Shown here: in pieces, positions 49,501 to 57,509 of the stretch
How the letters are laid out: each line of letters starts with the position of its first letter
Position numbering within the stretch: the stretch's first letter is position 1
Source: Stieleria magnilauensis
GTDB taxonomy: Bacteria; Planctomycetota; Planctomycetia; Pirellulales; Pirellulaceae
Assembly (NCBI GenBank): GCA_007753675.1
Contig: CP036432.1
Span: forward strand, 8,806,233-8,870,232
DNA: 64,000 bases
Direction of reading: 5' to 3'
Notes under the pieces: generated by a model
Databases searched by the model: none
Seen by the model: only the letters and a program-made list of their open reading frames with translations
What the model was told of the DNA's origin: nothing
Position numbers and translations under genes: made by a program

Positions 49501-50067
49501 GACGGTGTCCCGGGCGACGGAGGCGAGTAATTCATAATCCCCGGTGTCCTGGTCGACCGATACGGCCAGCTTGTTGCCGTTCTCGGCGCCGGAGAAGAAC
49601 TCGACCGGTCCCAGGCGGTGAAAGTTCTCCATCGCCAACGGAATTTCGATCATCTCTTCGGCGGTCGCGTCGACTGCCACGCGCACCTCCACCGACAACT
49701 CCGCCCGATTGCCATCGACACGCCCGTCGATCTTGACCGTGTCATAGACATAGCGACGGGTCTGGTTCTTGCCGCCCCGTTCCAGTTCCAAATACCGCTC
49801 GTAGTTCATCCCCGGCGCATAGATCGGGTTCTCGGAGACGTCCAGAAACATCATCCCCTTGATCGGCAACTTTCCCGACTCGGCCGGCGGCGCCGAGGGG
49901 CGGAGGATTTCCGGTGGCGGATACGTGCCCGGCGGCTGCCCGTGGCTCGGTCCGCCCAGCGCCAGTGACAACCACACTCCGGCGTACACCAACACCGACG
50001 CAGCGATCGATCCGGCCGACATCAATGCCGCCGAAAAGATATTCGTTACCGAATCGGTGCGATTCAT
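46501..50067 (-). CDS. Large envelope protein (~1188 aa), partner of the giant gene
   Basis: Unrecognised family. I prefer ATG 50067 (MNRTDSVTNIFSAAL...), which opens a signal/anchor segment SIAASVLVYAGVWLSLAL; GTG at 50136 would add 23 residues. A long exported region (residues ~45-1030) rich in beta-strand-like text and acidic residues follows, with an Ala/Ser/Gln-rich linker around GAASAGAASATSSDG. The C-terminus has about four membrane helices (TILWMIVAGVIVFVTAVLTY, PLSAVVAIVCFAGLLAAAP, VSMLSLVLVIVMLAI). The layout signal - large exterior - membrane cluster is the same as each half of the 2582-residue protein, which overlaps it by 4 bp downstream. Confidence 0.85.
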   Translation of the reverse strand: MNRTDSVTNIFSAALMSAGSIAASVLVYAGVWLSLALGGPSHGQPPGTYPPPEILRPSAPPAESGKLPIKGMMFLDVSENPIYAPGMNYERYLELERGGKNQTRRYVYDTVKIDGRVDGNRAELSVEVRVAVDATAEEMIEIPLAMENFHRLGPVEFFSGAENGNKLAVSVDQDTGDYELLASVARDTVVGFRMQMSARVETDVLHALDFRLPLAATEINLVSDSRDVVGVIPNRDDEVIETSTDNAGRSQFKVISSGGRFTLQWGTMDRPVSVPLLEATSGISMQWNSPQDPLLQDVKMTVRDSRGPISSFKLRLPPGASLRDEPKLITSGQFGQQVELSKPDADDDELYLVTIPKFERRQSIVLEFRLELPSDSPTVKKPLSLQVPVVEEALRNQGTINITTGADYRLRWHQRSYVKNTTPAVEEETTVDQRSYSFQFIRGAFTLPIWLDATKREFRVSSECDIELQDNYANLAMEIRSVGNGNRSQLLSVDLSDWQVTQIENARTGAPLPWYESDDLIEIEVSYTGMEESIPVLIKARRPIQEASSPQEDQRIDLPVPRIVGSGDRRDPITIQEAIVRLSGKGRRSFVVDLERSVNLERTADSATGSGLERVGNSERASVDDPRDVDAIRVFAVMPPESAARIIGEMVERPPRISLENQANVKLIGDQLVTTVTWLIETPVDLEGRLQVAIPEPIKAVAGAASAGAASATSSDGPTGEEVTAAPGSTPNQWSVEVNDRAAKLQPVESDSSAAVENSQQDAEQDPAAGSSQTQQYDLVSDALADGKMEVRFIHSETVTFNPDTSETLVEIGLPYPLVQDITLRGKVELELLGGESHDITPAEKSLTDQLVFRTLPTKTVPLRISPRAPASSELLTGKIVVRTAISEISQHDQLIASLEGTGEFELELLYPDQTEIQVTLNGEPAAFKMVGERLVVRVPSDTQQHLIDVRLWVDRTSGGLFQTIVPLAHVGPGAGQLVWQMTVPSDCHLVWATPSVGREMQWGVDRWRLIRSPLMTETTLVNRIAATQPDLVDLSPMPTGNRYLFSSMDDRSFRALVGTRTILWMIVAGVIVFVTAVLTYIPATRNPLSAVVAIVCFAGLLAAAPDAAILVGQVSMLSLVLVIVMLAIRNLVLPTPSRVLTSTREPRLDASTQSRRQPPDYRPPSSIAVTHSIGPEDVSKSANEVAS

Positions 50068-50526
50068 AAACCAGGTGGACTCGATACGGTCTGCGGCAAC
50101 GCGGCGAGCCGACCGGGACTCGCGAGCAAGCAGCACGTGGCGGAAATAGAAAGGAGAGGGAAGCGGCCCATGCTTGCGTCAATGGCGGACCATCCGTTCA
50201 GGAAACACCCCTTTAGTTTACGCAAACCACGCAACCGGAAACAGCAAAAGCGCGCCCTTCGGGCCCGGATTTCGTCGGTCCGCCCTCGGCCCGGGACTTT
50301 AAATCATCCAACCGCACAATTCTGCAACATCGTCACATTCGTCCCAGCTGCCCCACCATTGGCCGGACGCGTCCAACAGGGCGGGCCGACCCGTCGCGTC
50401 ACGGGAGAACGCGCCCCAGTTCGCCACCGGGAATTGCCAAGTGTTTCGGATCCGTCGCCGAACCGCAAAAAGCCTTGGCAGCTTCCGCTTCCGCGTTAAC
50501 CCCTTGGATTGAACCTGGACGAAGCA
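50068..50526. other. Intergenic region upstream of the large envelope operon
   Basis: About 460 bp, of which the part next to 50067 should carry the operon promoter and leader. I see no repeat family, RNA gene or credible small gene; reading frames here lack protein-like composition. Confidence 0.45.
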
Positions 50527-51186
50527 CTAGTTCAGCGGCAGCGGGCTTTCCGATAACGCGTCGCTCGCCGCGCTGATCCACTTCGCGTCGATCACCGTGC
50601 CGGCACGATTGACAATCAGCCAGGGTCGGGCTCGCCGAATCACGCCCTTTTCTAGAAACTCGCCGAACAACGTCACACGCTGCGTCTGTTCGGTGTCCAT
50701 CGCCCCTGACTCTCCCGCATCCTGGGGCCCGAGAATGACCGCGACGGCGCAATCGCCAGTGTTGGCGTGATGGATACGGCATTGCGATCCAGCCACGCGC
50801 TCGCCGCGGGCCCCCTCGCCGGCGGGCAAGACCAGATCGAGCGTGGGGTGGGAATCCAACAGCGTCGTCTGAATCGAAACCAGTAACTCAAAGCAGGCGT
50901 GGGTCGGGTCGGCGGCGAACCCGTTCCATCGAACCGGCCGGACGACCAATCGAAACCCGAACTGACGGTCGTCGGATTGGGGAAAAGACAGGTGCAACTC
51001 GTCGCCGCGGACGAATTGTTCATCCAAACGCGGCAACGTTTGATCACCCGGGGCGACCAACTGGATGGACTGGTCCCCGACGTGGAGTGCGACACCGTCG
51101 CGACCTCCACGGGCTTCGATTCGCCAAACCGAATCTTCGATCTGCCAAGCCGCGATGCCGATTCGATTTGGGGCCGTCAACCACAT
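50527..51186 (-). CDS. Hypothetical protein in the peroxiredoxin operon
   Basis: 219 residues from ATG 51186, six bases after the peroxiredoxin stop. No signal peptide or membrane segment. Sequence blocks: IEDSVWRIEARGGRDGVAL, PRLDEQFVRGDELHLSFPQ, FRLVVRPVRWNG and HANTGDCAVAVILGPQDAG. It looks like a compact beta-rich cytosolic protein. The tight spacing implies co-transcription and perhaps a role in oxidative-stress metabolism, but that is only context. No family recognised. Confidence 0.75.
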   Translation of the reverse strand: MWLTAPNRIGIAAWQIEDSVWRIEARGGRDGVALHVGDQSIQLVAPGDQTLPRLDEQFVRGDELHLSFPQSDDRQFGFRLVVRPVRWNGFAADPTHACFELLVSIQTTLLDSHPTLDLVLPAGEGARGERVAGSQCRIHHANTGDCAVAVILGPQDAGESGAMDTEQTQRVTLFGEFLEKGVIRRARPWLIVNRAGTVIDAKWISAASDALSESPLPLN

Positions 51187-51191
51187 TCCAT

Positions 51192-51785
51192 TCAGCTCGC
51201 GTATTCGGCGCCGAAGAATTCTTTGCTGTCGTCGACGTTCGGCTTGATCGTGCGAGCACCTTCCTGCCAGTTGGCCGGGCACACTTCGCCGTTTTCTTCA
51301 AAGTACTGAAGCGCCTTGACCATTCGCAGGGCTTCATCGACGCTTCGCCCCAGCGGCAGGTCATTGACCACTTGGTGCCGCACCACGCCTTCTTTGTCGA
51401 TCAGGAACAGACCACGCAAGGCCACGCCGCCGTCGAGCAAGACGTCGTAGTCACGCGAAATCTGCTTGCTCAAATCCGAAACCAAGGGGTATTCGGTTTT
51501 GCCGATCCCGCCGGCGTTTCGCGGCGTGTTGGTCCACGCCAAGTGGCTGAAGTGGCTGTCCACCGAGACACCCAGGATTTGCACGCCCAACTCGGCGAAA
51601 TCCGAGGCACGATCGGAAAACGCGATGATCTCGGTCGGGCACACGAAGGTGAAATCCAGCGGCCAGAAGAACAGCAGGACGTATTTGCCCTTGTAATCGC
51701 TCAAGGAGATTTCTTTGAACTGGCCGTCGGGCAGAACGGCTTGTGCTTTGAAGTCAGGGGCCTGTTGGGTAACCAATACGCTCAT
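51192..51785 (-). CDS. 2-Cys peroxiredoxin
   Basis: 197 residues from ATG 51785; the longer frame adds nothing family-like. It reduces hydrogen peroxide and organic peroxides with thiol donors. The peroxidatic Cys49 lies in DFTFVCPTE and the resolving Cys169 in GEVCPANW, so this is the typical AhpC/Prx1 class that forms disulfide-linked dimers. Other family blocks: [28 protein letters not shown] and [22 protein letters not shown], shortened here. No AhpF or thioredoxin reductase gene is adjacent. First gene of a two-gene operon with the hypothetical gene at 50527-51186. Confidence 0.93.
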   Translation of the reverse strand: MSVLVTQQAPDFKAQAVLPDGQFKEISLSDYKGKYVLLFFWPLDFTFVCPTEIIAFSDRASDFAELGVQILGVSVDSHFSHLAWTNTPRNAGGIGKTEYPLVSDLSKQISRDYDVLLDGGVALRGLFLIDKEGVVRHQVVNDLPLGRSVDEALRMVKALQYFEENGEVCPANWQEGARTIKPNVDDSKEFFGAEYAS

Positions 51786-51974
51786 AGGACCGGTCAAAAC
51801 TCGCAGTCGAGGAAAGTTCGAGGTGAACGGCGACTGCAGATGAGTCGCCATAGCCGGGCGGAACGTGACCGCTCCGCCGCTTCCCCACACTATCCAGCAG
51901 GTGCAAGTTTCGGACAAGCGGGCACAGAAAAAACACCCGCCCTGATCCGTCAGTCCCGAATCGCTTCGCCCTGA

Positions 51975-52865
51975 TCACTCCGTCGGCGGTCGACGCGGTC
52001 GTTCCCCACCGGGCGTGTCCCCGCCGCGGTCCGCACCGGGTCGATCTCCGCCGGGCCGACCACCGCCGCCACGACGCATGTTGGCCATCCGCGCTTGCAT
52101 CGCCTTTTCGATCTCTTCACGCGACAATTTGCCGTCTTCGTTGGTATCAGCACGGTCTAGCATCTGGGCCATCCGTTCGGGCAATTCGTCGGCAGCCAGC
52201 AGGCCGTCGCCGTCCTTGTCCTGGGTCATCAATCGATCCAACATGGCTTTGGGATCGCCAAATCCGCCCGGACCACGTCCTCCTGGACCACGGTCTCCCG
52301 GACCACGTCCTTCTGCGGCATCTCCCGGTCCGGGCCCTCGTCCGGCCTCACCGTCGCGGGGTCCGCGCCCGCCGGGACCTCCCGGTCCGCCGGGTCCGCC
52401 GGGTCCGCGGTCGCCAAATCCACGTCCACCGGGACCGCCGCGTGACGGAACCATTTCAGCCAAATCAATTTTGCCGTCTTTGTTTTTGTCCAGTGTTTTG
52501 AGCGCTGCACTCGCACCGGCGATTTCTTCCTTCGAAATCACGCCGTCTTTGTCAGCGTCCAGTGCAGCGATCACCGGCAGCCGCAGCAGCATCTCCGGTC
52601 CCGGGCCGCCCGGTCCTCCGGGGCCGCCGAATCCGCCGCGGGGGCCTGCCTGGTCTCCCCGCTCTCCCCGTTCTCCCTGTTCGCCGCGGCGGCCGCGTGG
52701 GCCCCCACGTTCGCCACCCCCGTCTCCCTCGCGAGCCTCGGGACGACCGCGTCGCCGGCCCTCCTCGGACTCCTGTGCCATGGAATGGGAAGCGGAAATC
52801 GCGACGGCGAGCCCTGCGACACCGCAAAGGGTCAACCGCAGGGCGGTCTTGGTTCGAATCTTCAT
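51975..52865 (-). CDS. Secreted EF-hand calcium-binding protein, Gly/Arg-rich
   Basis: 296 residues from ATG 52865. A signal peptide (LRLTLCGVAGLAVAISASHS, cleavage near MAQ) implies export. Four EF-hand loops, in two pairs: DADKDGVISKEE and DKNKDGKIDLAE, then DKDGDGLLAADE and DTNEDGKLSREE. The linkers are very rich in Gly, Arg and Pro (GGPGGRGFGDRGPGG), probably disordered. Calcium binding is well supported; the biological role is not known. The opposite strand also has a 311-codon open frame, caused by the biased composition. Confidence 0.85.
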   Translation of the reverse strand: MKIRTKTALRLTLCGVAGLAVAISASHSMAQESEEGRRRGRPEAREGDGGGERGGPRGRRGEQGERGERGDQAGPRGGFGGPGGPGGPGPEMLLRLPVIAALDADKDGVISKEEIAGASAALKTLDKNKDGKIDLAEMVPSRGGPGGRGFGDRGPGGPGGPGGPGGRGPRDGEAGRGPGPGDAAEGRGPGDRGPGGRGPGGFGDPKAMLDRLMTQDKDGDGLLAADELPERMAQMLDRADTNEDGKLSREEIEKAMQARMANMRRGGGGRPGGDRPGADRGGDTPGGERPRRPPTE

Positions 52866-53163
52866 TGGATGGTATCCCGGCGTGATGAGCAAACGTCTAG
52901 CGGCCAACAACCTCGATTGCCGCTGTTTCGCAAGACTCGAAGATACTTGACCAACACGTCCATCAAAGTGACGACGATGGCGGTAGAATCGAGATTGCGA
53001 AGGCCGACAAAGGTGTCGGCCCCGTGATTGAACGCTGTGCGATCGCTATGGTTTCGCAGCACCAGCCCAATTTAGCAGTGTCAGCCGACGAACGCTGGGC
53101 CTGCCGAACGCTGGGCCTGCCGATTTCCTTCGCCGAACCACTCAACATTTCCGGGCGAATTCG

Positions 53164-53391
53164 ATGAGTGAACCAGACCATGATCCGCCGCCAGAATTGT
53201 TCGACAATGATGGCAGCTATATTTGTGACAGTTGCGGCGAAGAAATCGTGATCCCTTTGGACCCGGCCGCTGGCCACTCCCAAACGTTCGTGGAAGACTG
53301 CCCGGTTTGCTGCAACCCGAGCGTGATTCATGTCGACTGGGACGGCTCCGAAGCACGCGTTTGGGCGGAATCCGAACAAGACCGCTTCTGA
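53164..53391 (+). CDS. CPXCG-motif cysteine-rich small protein
   Basis: 75 residues. Two Cys pairs, YICDSCGEEI and VEDCPVCCNPS, fit the small zinc-binding Cys-rich CPXCG family (PF14255). The acidic C-terminus (VDWDGSEARVWAESEQDRF) is also typical. Function is unknown in the family. It lies 78 bp upstream of the SelA-like gene in the same direction. Confidence 0.85.
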   Translation: MSEPDHDPPPELFDNDGSYICDSCGEEIVIPLDPAAGHSQTFVEDCPVCCNPSVIHVDWDGSEARVWAESEQDRF

Positions 53392-53469
53392 ACGGCGTCT
53401 CTCATTTCCCCCTTTCCCTTTGCACTGTCCCCCTTTCCCTTTGCCCTGCGCCCCGCGAGAACACCCTCC

Positions 53470-54795
53470 ATGCGACTTCCACCCTGGGCCATCGAAGCAA
53501 TCCGTAACGGCGTTGCCGACGTGGCCCGCAAAGCGAGCGACACCGAAACGATCGTGCGAGTCAAGGCACAGGCCGCCGAACTGCTTCGCGACCTTCCCGA
53601 AAACGCCTCGCGCGGCCTCGACGCGCTCGTCAAAACGGCCAGCGAGACCGCGCGCGGCGCGATCGACCAGGGCCGCGAATCGGTGCTCCGCTGGACCGAG
53701 CGTCAGACCGATCTGGCGGTTCGCTGCCTGAATGCCAGCGGGGTGTTACTTACCCGCCGGGGCTCGGGAATTTCGGTTTCGGATCATGTCTTACAACTCG
53801 GTTGCGATGTCCTCCGCGGAGACTGCGTCGACAACGACCTGAAACAACAACTGGACCGGTCGCTGACGCGTTTGCTCGATGTCGACGGACACGCCGTCGC
53901 CGTGGCCACCAGCCTCGATGCGGCGATCGCGTCGCTGAGCGTGTTGGCGAAAGAGCGAAAACTGGTCATGCACCGCAGCCAAGCAATCCGATTGCCCTCC
54001 GGCACACCGCTGCCCGATGCGTTCCCCGGCCTGACGCTGACCGAATGCGGCGGAGTCCAAACGTTGGAGCCGAGTGACTTTGACGGCATCGACCACGCCT
54101 GCGTGATCCTGGCCGACGATGGCATTCACCCCGTCACGGCGATTCCATTGAAAGGCCGCGATGTGATCAGCATCGCCGTCCTTCCCGTCGCCACGATTCA
54201 CCAAGGCCATGAATCGATCCCCAGCGCCGAATCGCTGCTGCGGTCCGGAATCGATCTGGTCGTGCTGCCCGGCGGCCCGCTGACTGGAGGCACGACGGCG
54301 GGCATCCTGGCGGGAAAAAAAACATTGATCGAATCCATCCAGCAGGACAGTCGTTGGAACACGCACGCCGCATCCGCGGGAATCGTTGCGATGACAGTCG
54401 CCGCCATGACCGCTCCCGATCCCAGCCCGTTGTCGGTCCTGATCGAGACCGGCGAAGACAACTTGCGCAGTCGCGCCGAACGGATGGCGACCCGGCTGAC
54501 GGCCGAAGAATCGATCACCAGTTGTCAGATCACCGATCGATCGGCCCGGCTTGTCGCGGGCGCCCGCTGGGAATTTCCCTCACGGCAACTCAACCTCCGC
54601 CACCAAACGCTTTCGGCCGAACGCTGGGCGGATCAACTGGTCAAACAAAACCCCGCGGTGCTGACCACGATCGACGGCGAGAACCTGGTGATCGACTTTC
54701 GCTGGCTGCCCGCCGGCGAAGACGCCACCCTGGCCGACGCATTGGGTTCCAGTGAAACATCCGAGACGGCAGCCGTCCCCACCGAGGGTCACTAA
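53470..54795 (+). CDS. SelA-like protein lacking the PLP lysine
   Basis: 441 residues resembling L-seryl-tRNA(Sec) selenium transferase (fold-type I PLP enzyme). Corresponding parts: CLNASGVLLTRRGSG, the C-terminal block IDLVVLPGGPLTGGTTAGIL, then AGKKTLIESIQQD and a last domain ending TTIDGENLVIDFRWLP. In true SelA the block reads SGDKLLGGPQAG with the Schiff-base lysine; here Pro270 stands in that place, so a normal PLP reaction is unlikely. No selB or selC is nearby. It may be a non-catalytic paralogue, perhaps binding tRNA or a PLP enzyme. Family assignment is by motif only. Confidence 0.65.
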   Translation: MRLPPWAIEAIRNGVADVARKASDTETIVRVKAQAAELLRDLPENASRGLDALVKTASETARGAIDQGRESVLRWTERQTDLAVRCLNASGVLLTRRGSGISVSDHVLQLGCDVLRGDCVDNDLKQQLDRSLTRLLDVDGHAVAVATSLDAAIASLSVLAKERKLVMHRSQAIRLPSGTPLPDAFPGLTLTECGGVQTLEPSDFDGIDHACVILADDGIHPVTAIPLKGRDVISIAVLPVATIHQGHESIPSAESLLRSGIDLVVLPGGPLTGGTTAGILAGKKTLIESIQQDSRWNTHAASAGIVAMTVAAMTAPDPSPLSVLIETGEDNLRSRAERMATRLTAEESITSCQITDRSARLVAGARWEFPSRQLNLRHQTLSAERWADQLVKQNPAVLTTIDGENLVIDFRWLPAGEDATLADALGSSETSETAAVPTEGH

Positions 54796-54834
54796 CCGAT
54801 AACGCGTTGATTGCATCGACCGACAGCGTGCGAA

Positions 54835-55956
54835 TTAGCGATCTTCACTCCGTGGCCGCCCCGTCCAGAATTTGCCGATCTCCCAAGCGTAACCACTCGG
54901 GATGAAGCGTTCGAATCCGGCGCCCGGATAGTTCGTCAGCTCGCCGATGTACAGCTGCTGGCCGATCACGTAGAAGTCGACGCGTAGGAACTCGAACGGC
55001 TCGGCCAGGATCTCGGCCAGCTCGATCATGCGTGGCAAGCACGCCGGACACAGATCAGGTTCGTGGTTCTGCAGCGTCCAACGCGCCGGCAGCGGGTTCC
55101 ATTGTGGGTCGTACACGTTGCGAGTGTGCTGATCGAAGCGGCCGCGGTCCACCTGCAGAAAACGCACCTTGCCGCCGATGACATAGGCCTTGTAGTCGGG
55201 CGGCAGCCCGCCGCAGTCGTCGCTCAACATCGTCTCTGCCATCAACCGACGTGGCACACCACGATAGCACCATTCGCGATTGACTTGGCTGTAGCAGCGT
55301 CTCAGCCAGCGACGCATTTGGTCCCGCACCTCGTCCTCATTAAGCTCGTCCTCAGCCCGTACGATCAGCACCAAGCCACTGGCAGCGGTGGGCTTGAGCA
55401 CCAACGGGCGCGGCAGGGTCGACAGCGGCACGTCTTCGGGCCGGTCCCACACGCCCAACAGCGGCACCAGCACATCAGCACCGACGCGTTCGGCAATATA
55501 ATGGCGCGACTTAATCTTGTCGGCGGGAATGCTCAGCATCGGATCGCGACAGCGCAGCATGTATTCGTGGATGTGCTCGTTGAAGCTGCGGGGGTGCCGA
55601 TAATCGGGCCAGGTGCCGAAGAAGACGCGATAGCCCAGACGCAGGTAGACGCTGTCGGGGAACGGCCACAGCAGGACGCGGCCGATGCCTACCGACAGCT
55701 TGTGTAGATCGTATTCCCGCCAACGGCGAATGAATGCCGTGACGGAACTTCGCAGGCCCCGCCGCCGGCGTTTGAGCGGTTCGCATGGATGATTGGACAG
55801 AGCTTCTACGCTGACGGTTGTCTTCGTTCGGCTTACATGAGAGCCCGCTCCGGCGTCGGCCGCCGGAGCAGAGTGGCGGCAAGCTGAACCATCGTTGGTT
55901 TCCTTCACAGGTCGATCAACCTCTTGGACCGATCCGGTCACTTCACTGGCGAGCAT
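54835..55956 (-). CDS. TupA-like ATP-grasp protein
   Basis: 373 residues. The TupA-type ATP-grasp family (PF14305) joins amino acids or similar groups to cell-surface polymers; TupA itself makes teichuronopeptide. Matching blocks: RSFNEHIHEYMLRCRDP, RPLVLKPTAASGLVLIV (nucleotide-binding strand), PPDYKAYVIGGKVRFLQVD and FLRVDFYVIGQQLYIGELTNYPG, where Asp/Glu would hold Mg. The first ~85 residues are Arg/Ser-rich and not conserved-looking. It begins 3 bp after the stop of the membrane protein at 55960-56550, so the two are one transcript. Substrate unknown. Confidence 0.82.
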   Translation of the reverse strand: MLASEVTGSVQEVDRPVKETNDGSACRHSAPAADAGAGSHVSRTKTTVSVEALSNHPCEPLKRRRRGLRSSVTAFIRRWREYDLHKLSVGIGRVLLWPFPDSVYLRLGYRVFFGTWPDYRHPRSFNEHIHEYMLRCRDPMLSIPADKIKSRHYIAERVGADVLVPLLGVWDRPEDVPLSTLPRPLVLKPTAASGLVLIVRAEDELNEDEVRDQMRRWLRRCYSQVNREWCYRGVPRRLMAETMLSDDCGGLPPDYKAYVIGGKVRFLQVDRGRFDQHTRNVYDPQWNPLPARWTLQNHEPDLCPACLPRMIELAEILAEPFEFLRVDFYVIGQQLYIGELTNYPGAGFERFIPSGYAWEIGKFWTGRPRSEDR

Positions 55957-55959
55957 CGG

Positions 55960-56550
55960 TCACCGTTTCGCATCTTCCAGCGACGTCTTGATTCTGCCGG
56001 GCGTCGGGATTTGCATCGCGATCCCGATCACCGCCAACACGATCGGGATCAGGTGCGCCAAGTTGTTGTCGATGAACATGAAAATGGCGTTGATGATCGC
56101 CGGGCCCTCCACCAACGCTTGGCCGATCAGCGTGTACGTTGCGACGGTGCCGAGAAAAGCCTGGCCCGACGGTGGCAGCGGTGAATCGCCTTCCAGCGGT
56201 CGCGGCAACTCCTCCGCAGACGCCTTGAGCTGTGCCGCCGCTTGGTTCTTCATGATTCCGCGCAGCACGATCGCGGCCCCCGCGGCGCCGATGAAGATGC
56301 CATAACCGATGATCAGAAACAGCATCGCGTCCCCGTCAAATCGCAGCAGTTGCTGATCTTCGGGAGGGTTCGAGAACACCAGATAAGCCAGAATCACCGT
56401 GATCATCACCACACCGCTGATCAGCGCCAATGAAATCACGGTACCGATTCGCGCCGCCGCGTTGATCGTCCCTGCCGATCGTCCCTGGGGAAACAATCCC
56501 CCTGGTGTTGTCGAACTTGCCACGTAAGGATTCTGTGCTGGGTCATTCAT
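55960..56550 (-). CDS. Small multi-pass membrane protein
   Basis: 196 residues from ATG 56550 (MNDPAQNPYVASSTTPGG); the ~130 upstream codons have no protein-like composition. The MNDPxxNPYxxS start is common in planctomycete membrane proteins. Four hydrophobic segments: IGTVISLALISGVVMITVIL, AMLFLIIGYGIFIGAAGAAI, FLGTVATYTLIGQALVEGPA and LIPIVLAVIGIAMQIP. No known domain. It is followed after 3 bp by the TupA-like ATP-grasp gene and is divergent from the deacetylase gene with only 44 bp between starts. Confidence 0.8.
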   Translation of the reverse strand: MNDPAQNPYVASSTTPGGLFPQGRSAGTINAAARIGTVISLALISGVVMITVILAYLVFSNPPEDQQLLRFDGDAMLFLIIGYGIFIGAAGAAIVLRGIMKNQAAAQLKASAEELPRPLEGDSPLPPSGQAFLGTVATYTLIGQALVEGPAIINAIFMFIDNNLAHLIPIVLAVIGIAMQIPTPGRIKTSLEDAKR

Positions 56551-56594
56551 GTCGTGTTCGTTCGCCCTGTTTTTTGTTTTCTGACGGATCGCCT

Positions 56595-57509
56595 GTGCGT
56601 CTGTACTATACCGATCATTTCGAATTGCCGTTGCCGCCGACGCACCGGTTTCCGATGGACAAGTACCGTCGTCTGCGACGTCACGTCGCGACCAGCGATG
56701 CCCATCGCAACGACGTGTTGCTGGTGCCACCGGCGGCCACGGATGATCAACTGCGTCTCTGTCACGACGCGGACTACATCGCTCGGGTGGTAGACGGCAG
56801 CCTGTCGACTCCGGAAATTCGGCGGATCGGATTCCCCTGGTCGCCCAAAATGGTCCAGCGGTCACGGCGCAGCACCGGTGCGACCATCGCGGCCTCCCGC
56901 AGCGCCTTGACCGACGGCATTGCCGCCAACCTGGCCGGCGGCACGCATCATGCATTTGCCGACGCCGGTGAAGGGTACTGCGTGTTTAACGACGCGGCGG
57001 TCGCGATACGAACTTTGCAATCAGAATCGCTGATCAAGCGTGCCTGCGTGATCGACTTGGACGTTCACCAGGGCAACGGCACCGCATCGATCCTCGCCGC
57101 TGACGCCTCGGCGATCACGATGTCGATGCACGGGGCGAAAAATTTTCCGCTCCGCAAGGTCCCCAGCGATCTGGATGTTCCGTTGGACGACGGCACCGAC
57201 GACGACGCGTACCTGGAAAAACTCTCGCAAGCCCTTGGCACCCTCGACCGTTGGCGGGCCGACGGCGAATTCGATTTGGCGATCTACCTGGCCGGAGCAG
57301 ACCCCTACGTCGGCGACCGTCTGGGCCGAATGTGCCTGTCGAAATCCGGACTCGCCGAACGCGACCGCACCGCCTTGCAGTGGTGCATCGACCGCACGAT
57401 CCCCGTCGCGATCGCGATGAGCGGCGGTTACGCCTCGAACATCGATGAGATCGTCTCCATCCACGCCGCAACCCTGCAACTCGCCAGCGGCCTGGCGGCA
57501 GACCGATAG
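56595..57509 (+). CDS. Histone-deacetylase superfamily protein
   Basis: 304 residues from GTG 56595 (VRLYYTDHFELPLPPTHRF), which matches family starts; the earlier codons would overlap the divergent gene. Arginase/deacetylase fold with the His pair in AGGTHHAFADAGEGYCVFND (His118/119), Zn ligands in IDLDVHQGNGTA (Asp156, His158) and the later Asp in LAGADPYVGDRLG. Bacterial members hydrolyse acetylated polyamines, acetoin-pathway or other acyl substrates; none can be chosen here. It stands alone. Confidence 0.88.
   Translation: MRLYYTDHFELPLPPTHRFPMDKYRRLRRHVATSDAHRNDVLLVPPAATDDQLRLCHDADYIARVVDGSLSTPEIRRIGFPWSPKMVQRSRRSTGATIAASRSALTDGIAANLAGGTHHAFADAGEGYCVFNDAAVAIRTLQSESLIKRACVIDLDVHQGNGTASILAADASAITMSMHGAKNFPLRKVPSDLDVPLDDGTDDDAYLEKLSQALGTLDRWRADGEFDLAIYLAGADPYVGDRLGRMCLSKSGLAERDRTALQWCIDRTIPVAIAMSGGYASNIDEIVSIHAATLQLASGLAADR

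Noticed and set aside
52015-52950. 311-codon open frame opposite the EF-hand gene
   Set aside because: It is the antisense of a Gly/Arg/Pro-rich gene with strong codon bias; the minus strand has a signal peptide and four EF-hands, and this frame gives only Pro/Arg/Ser low complexity.
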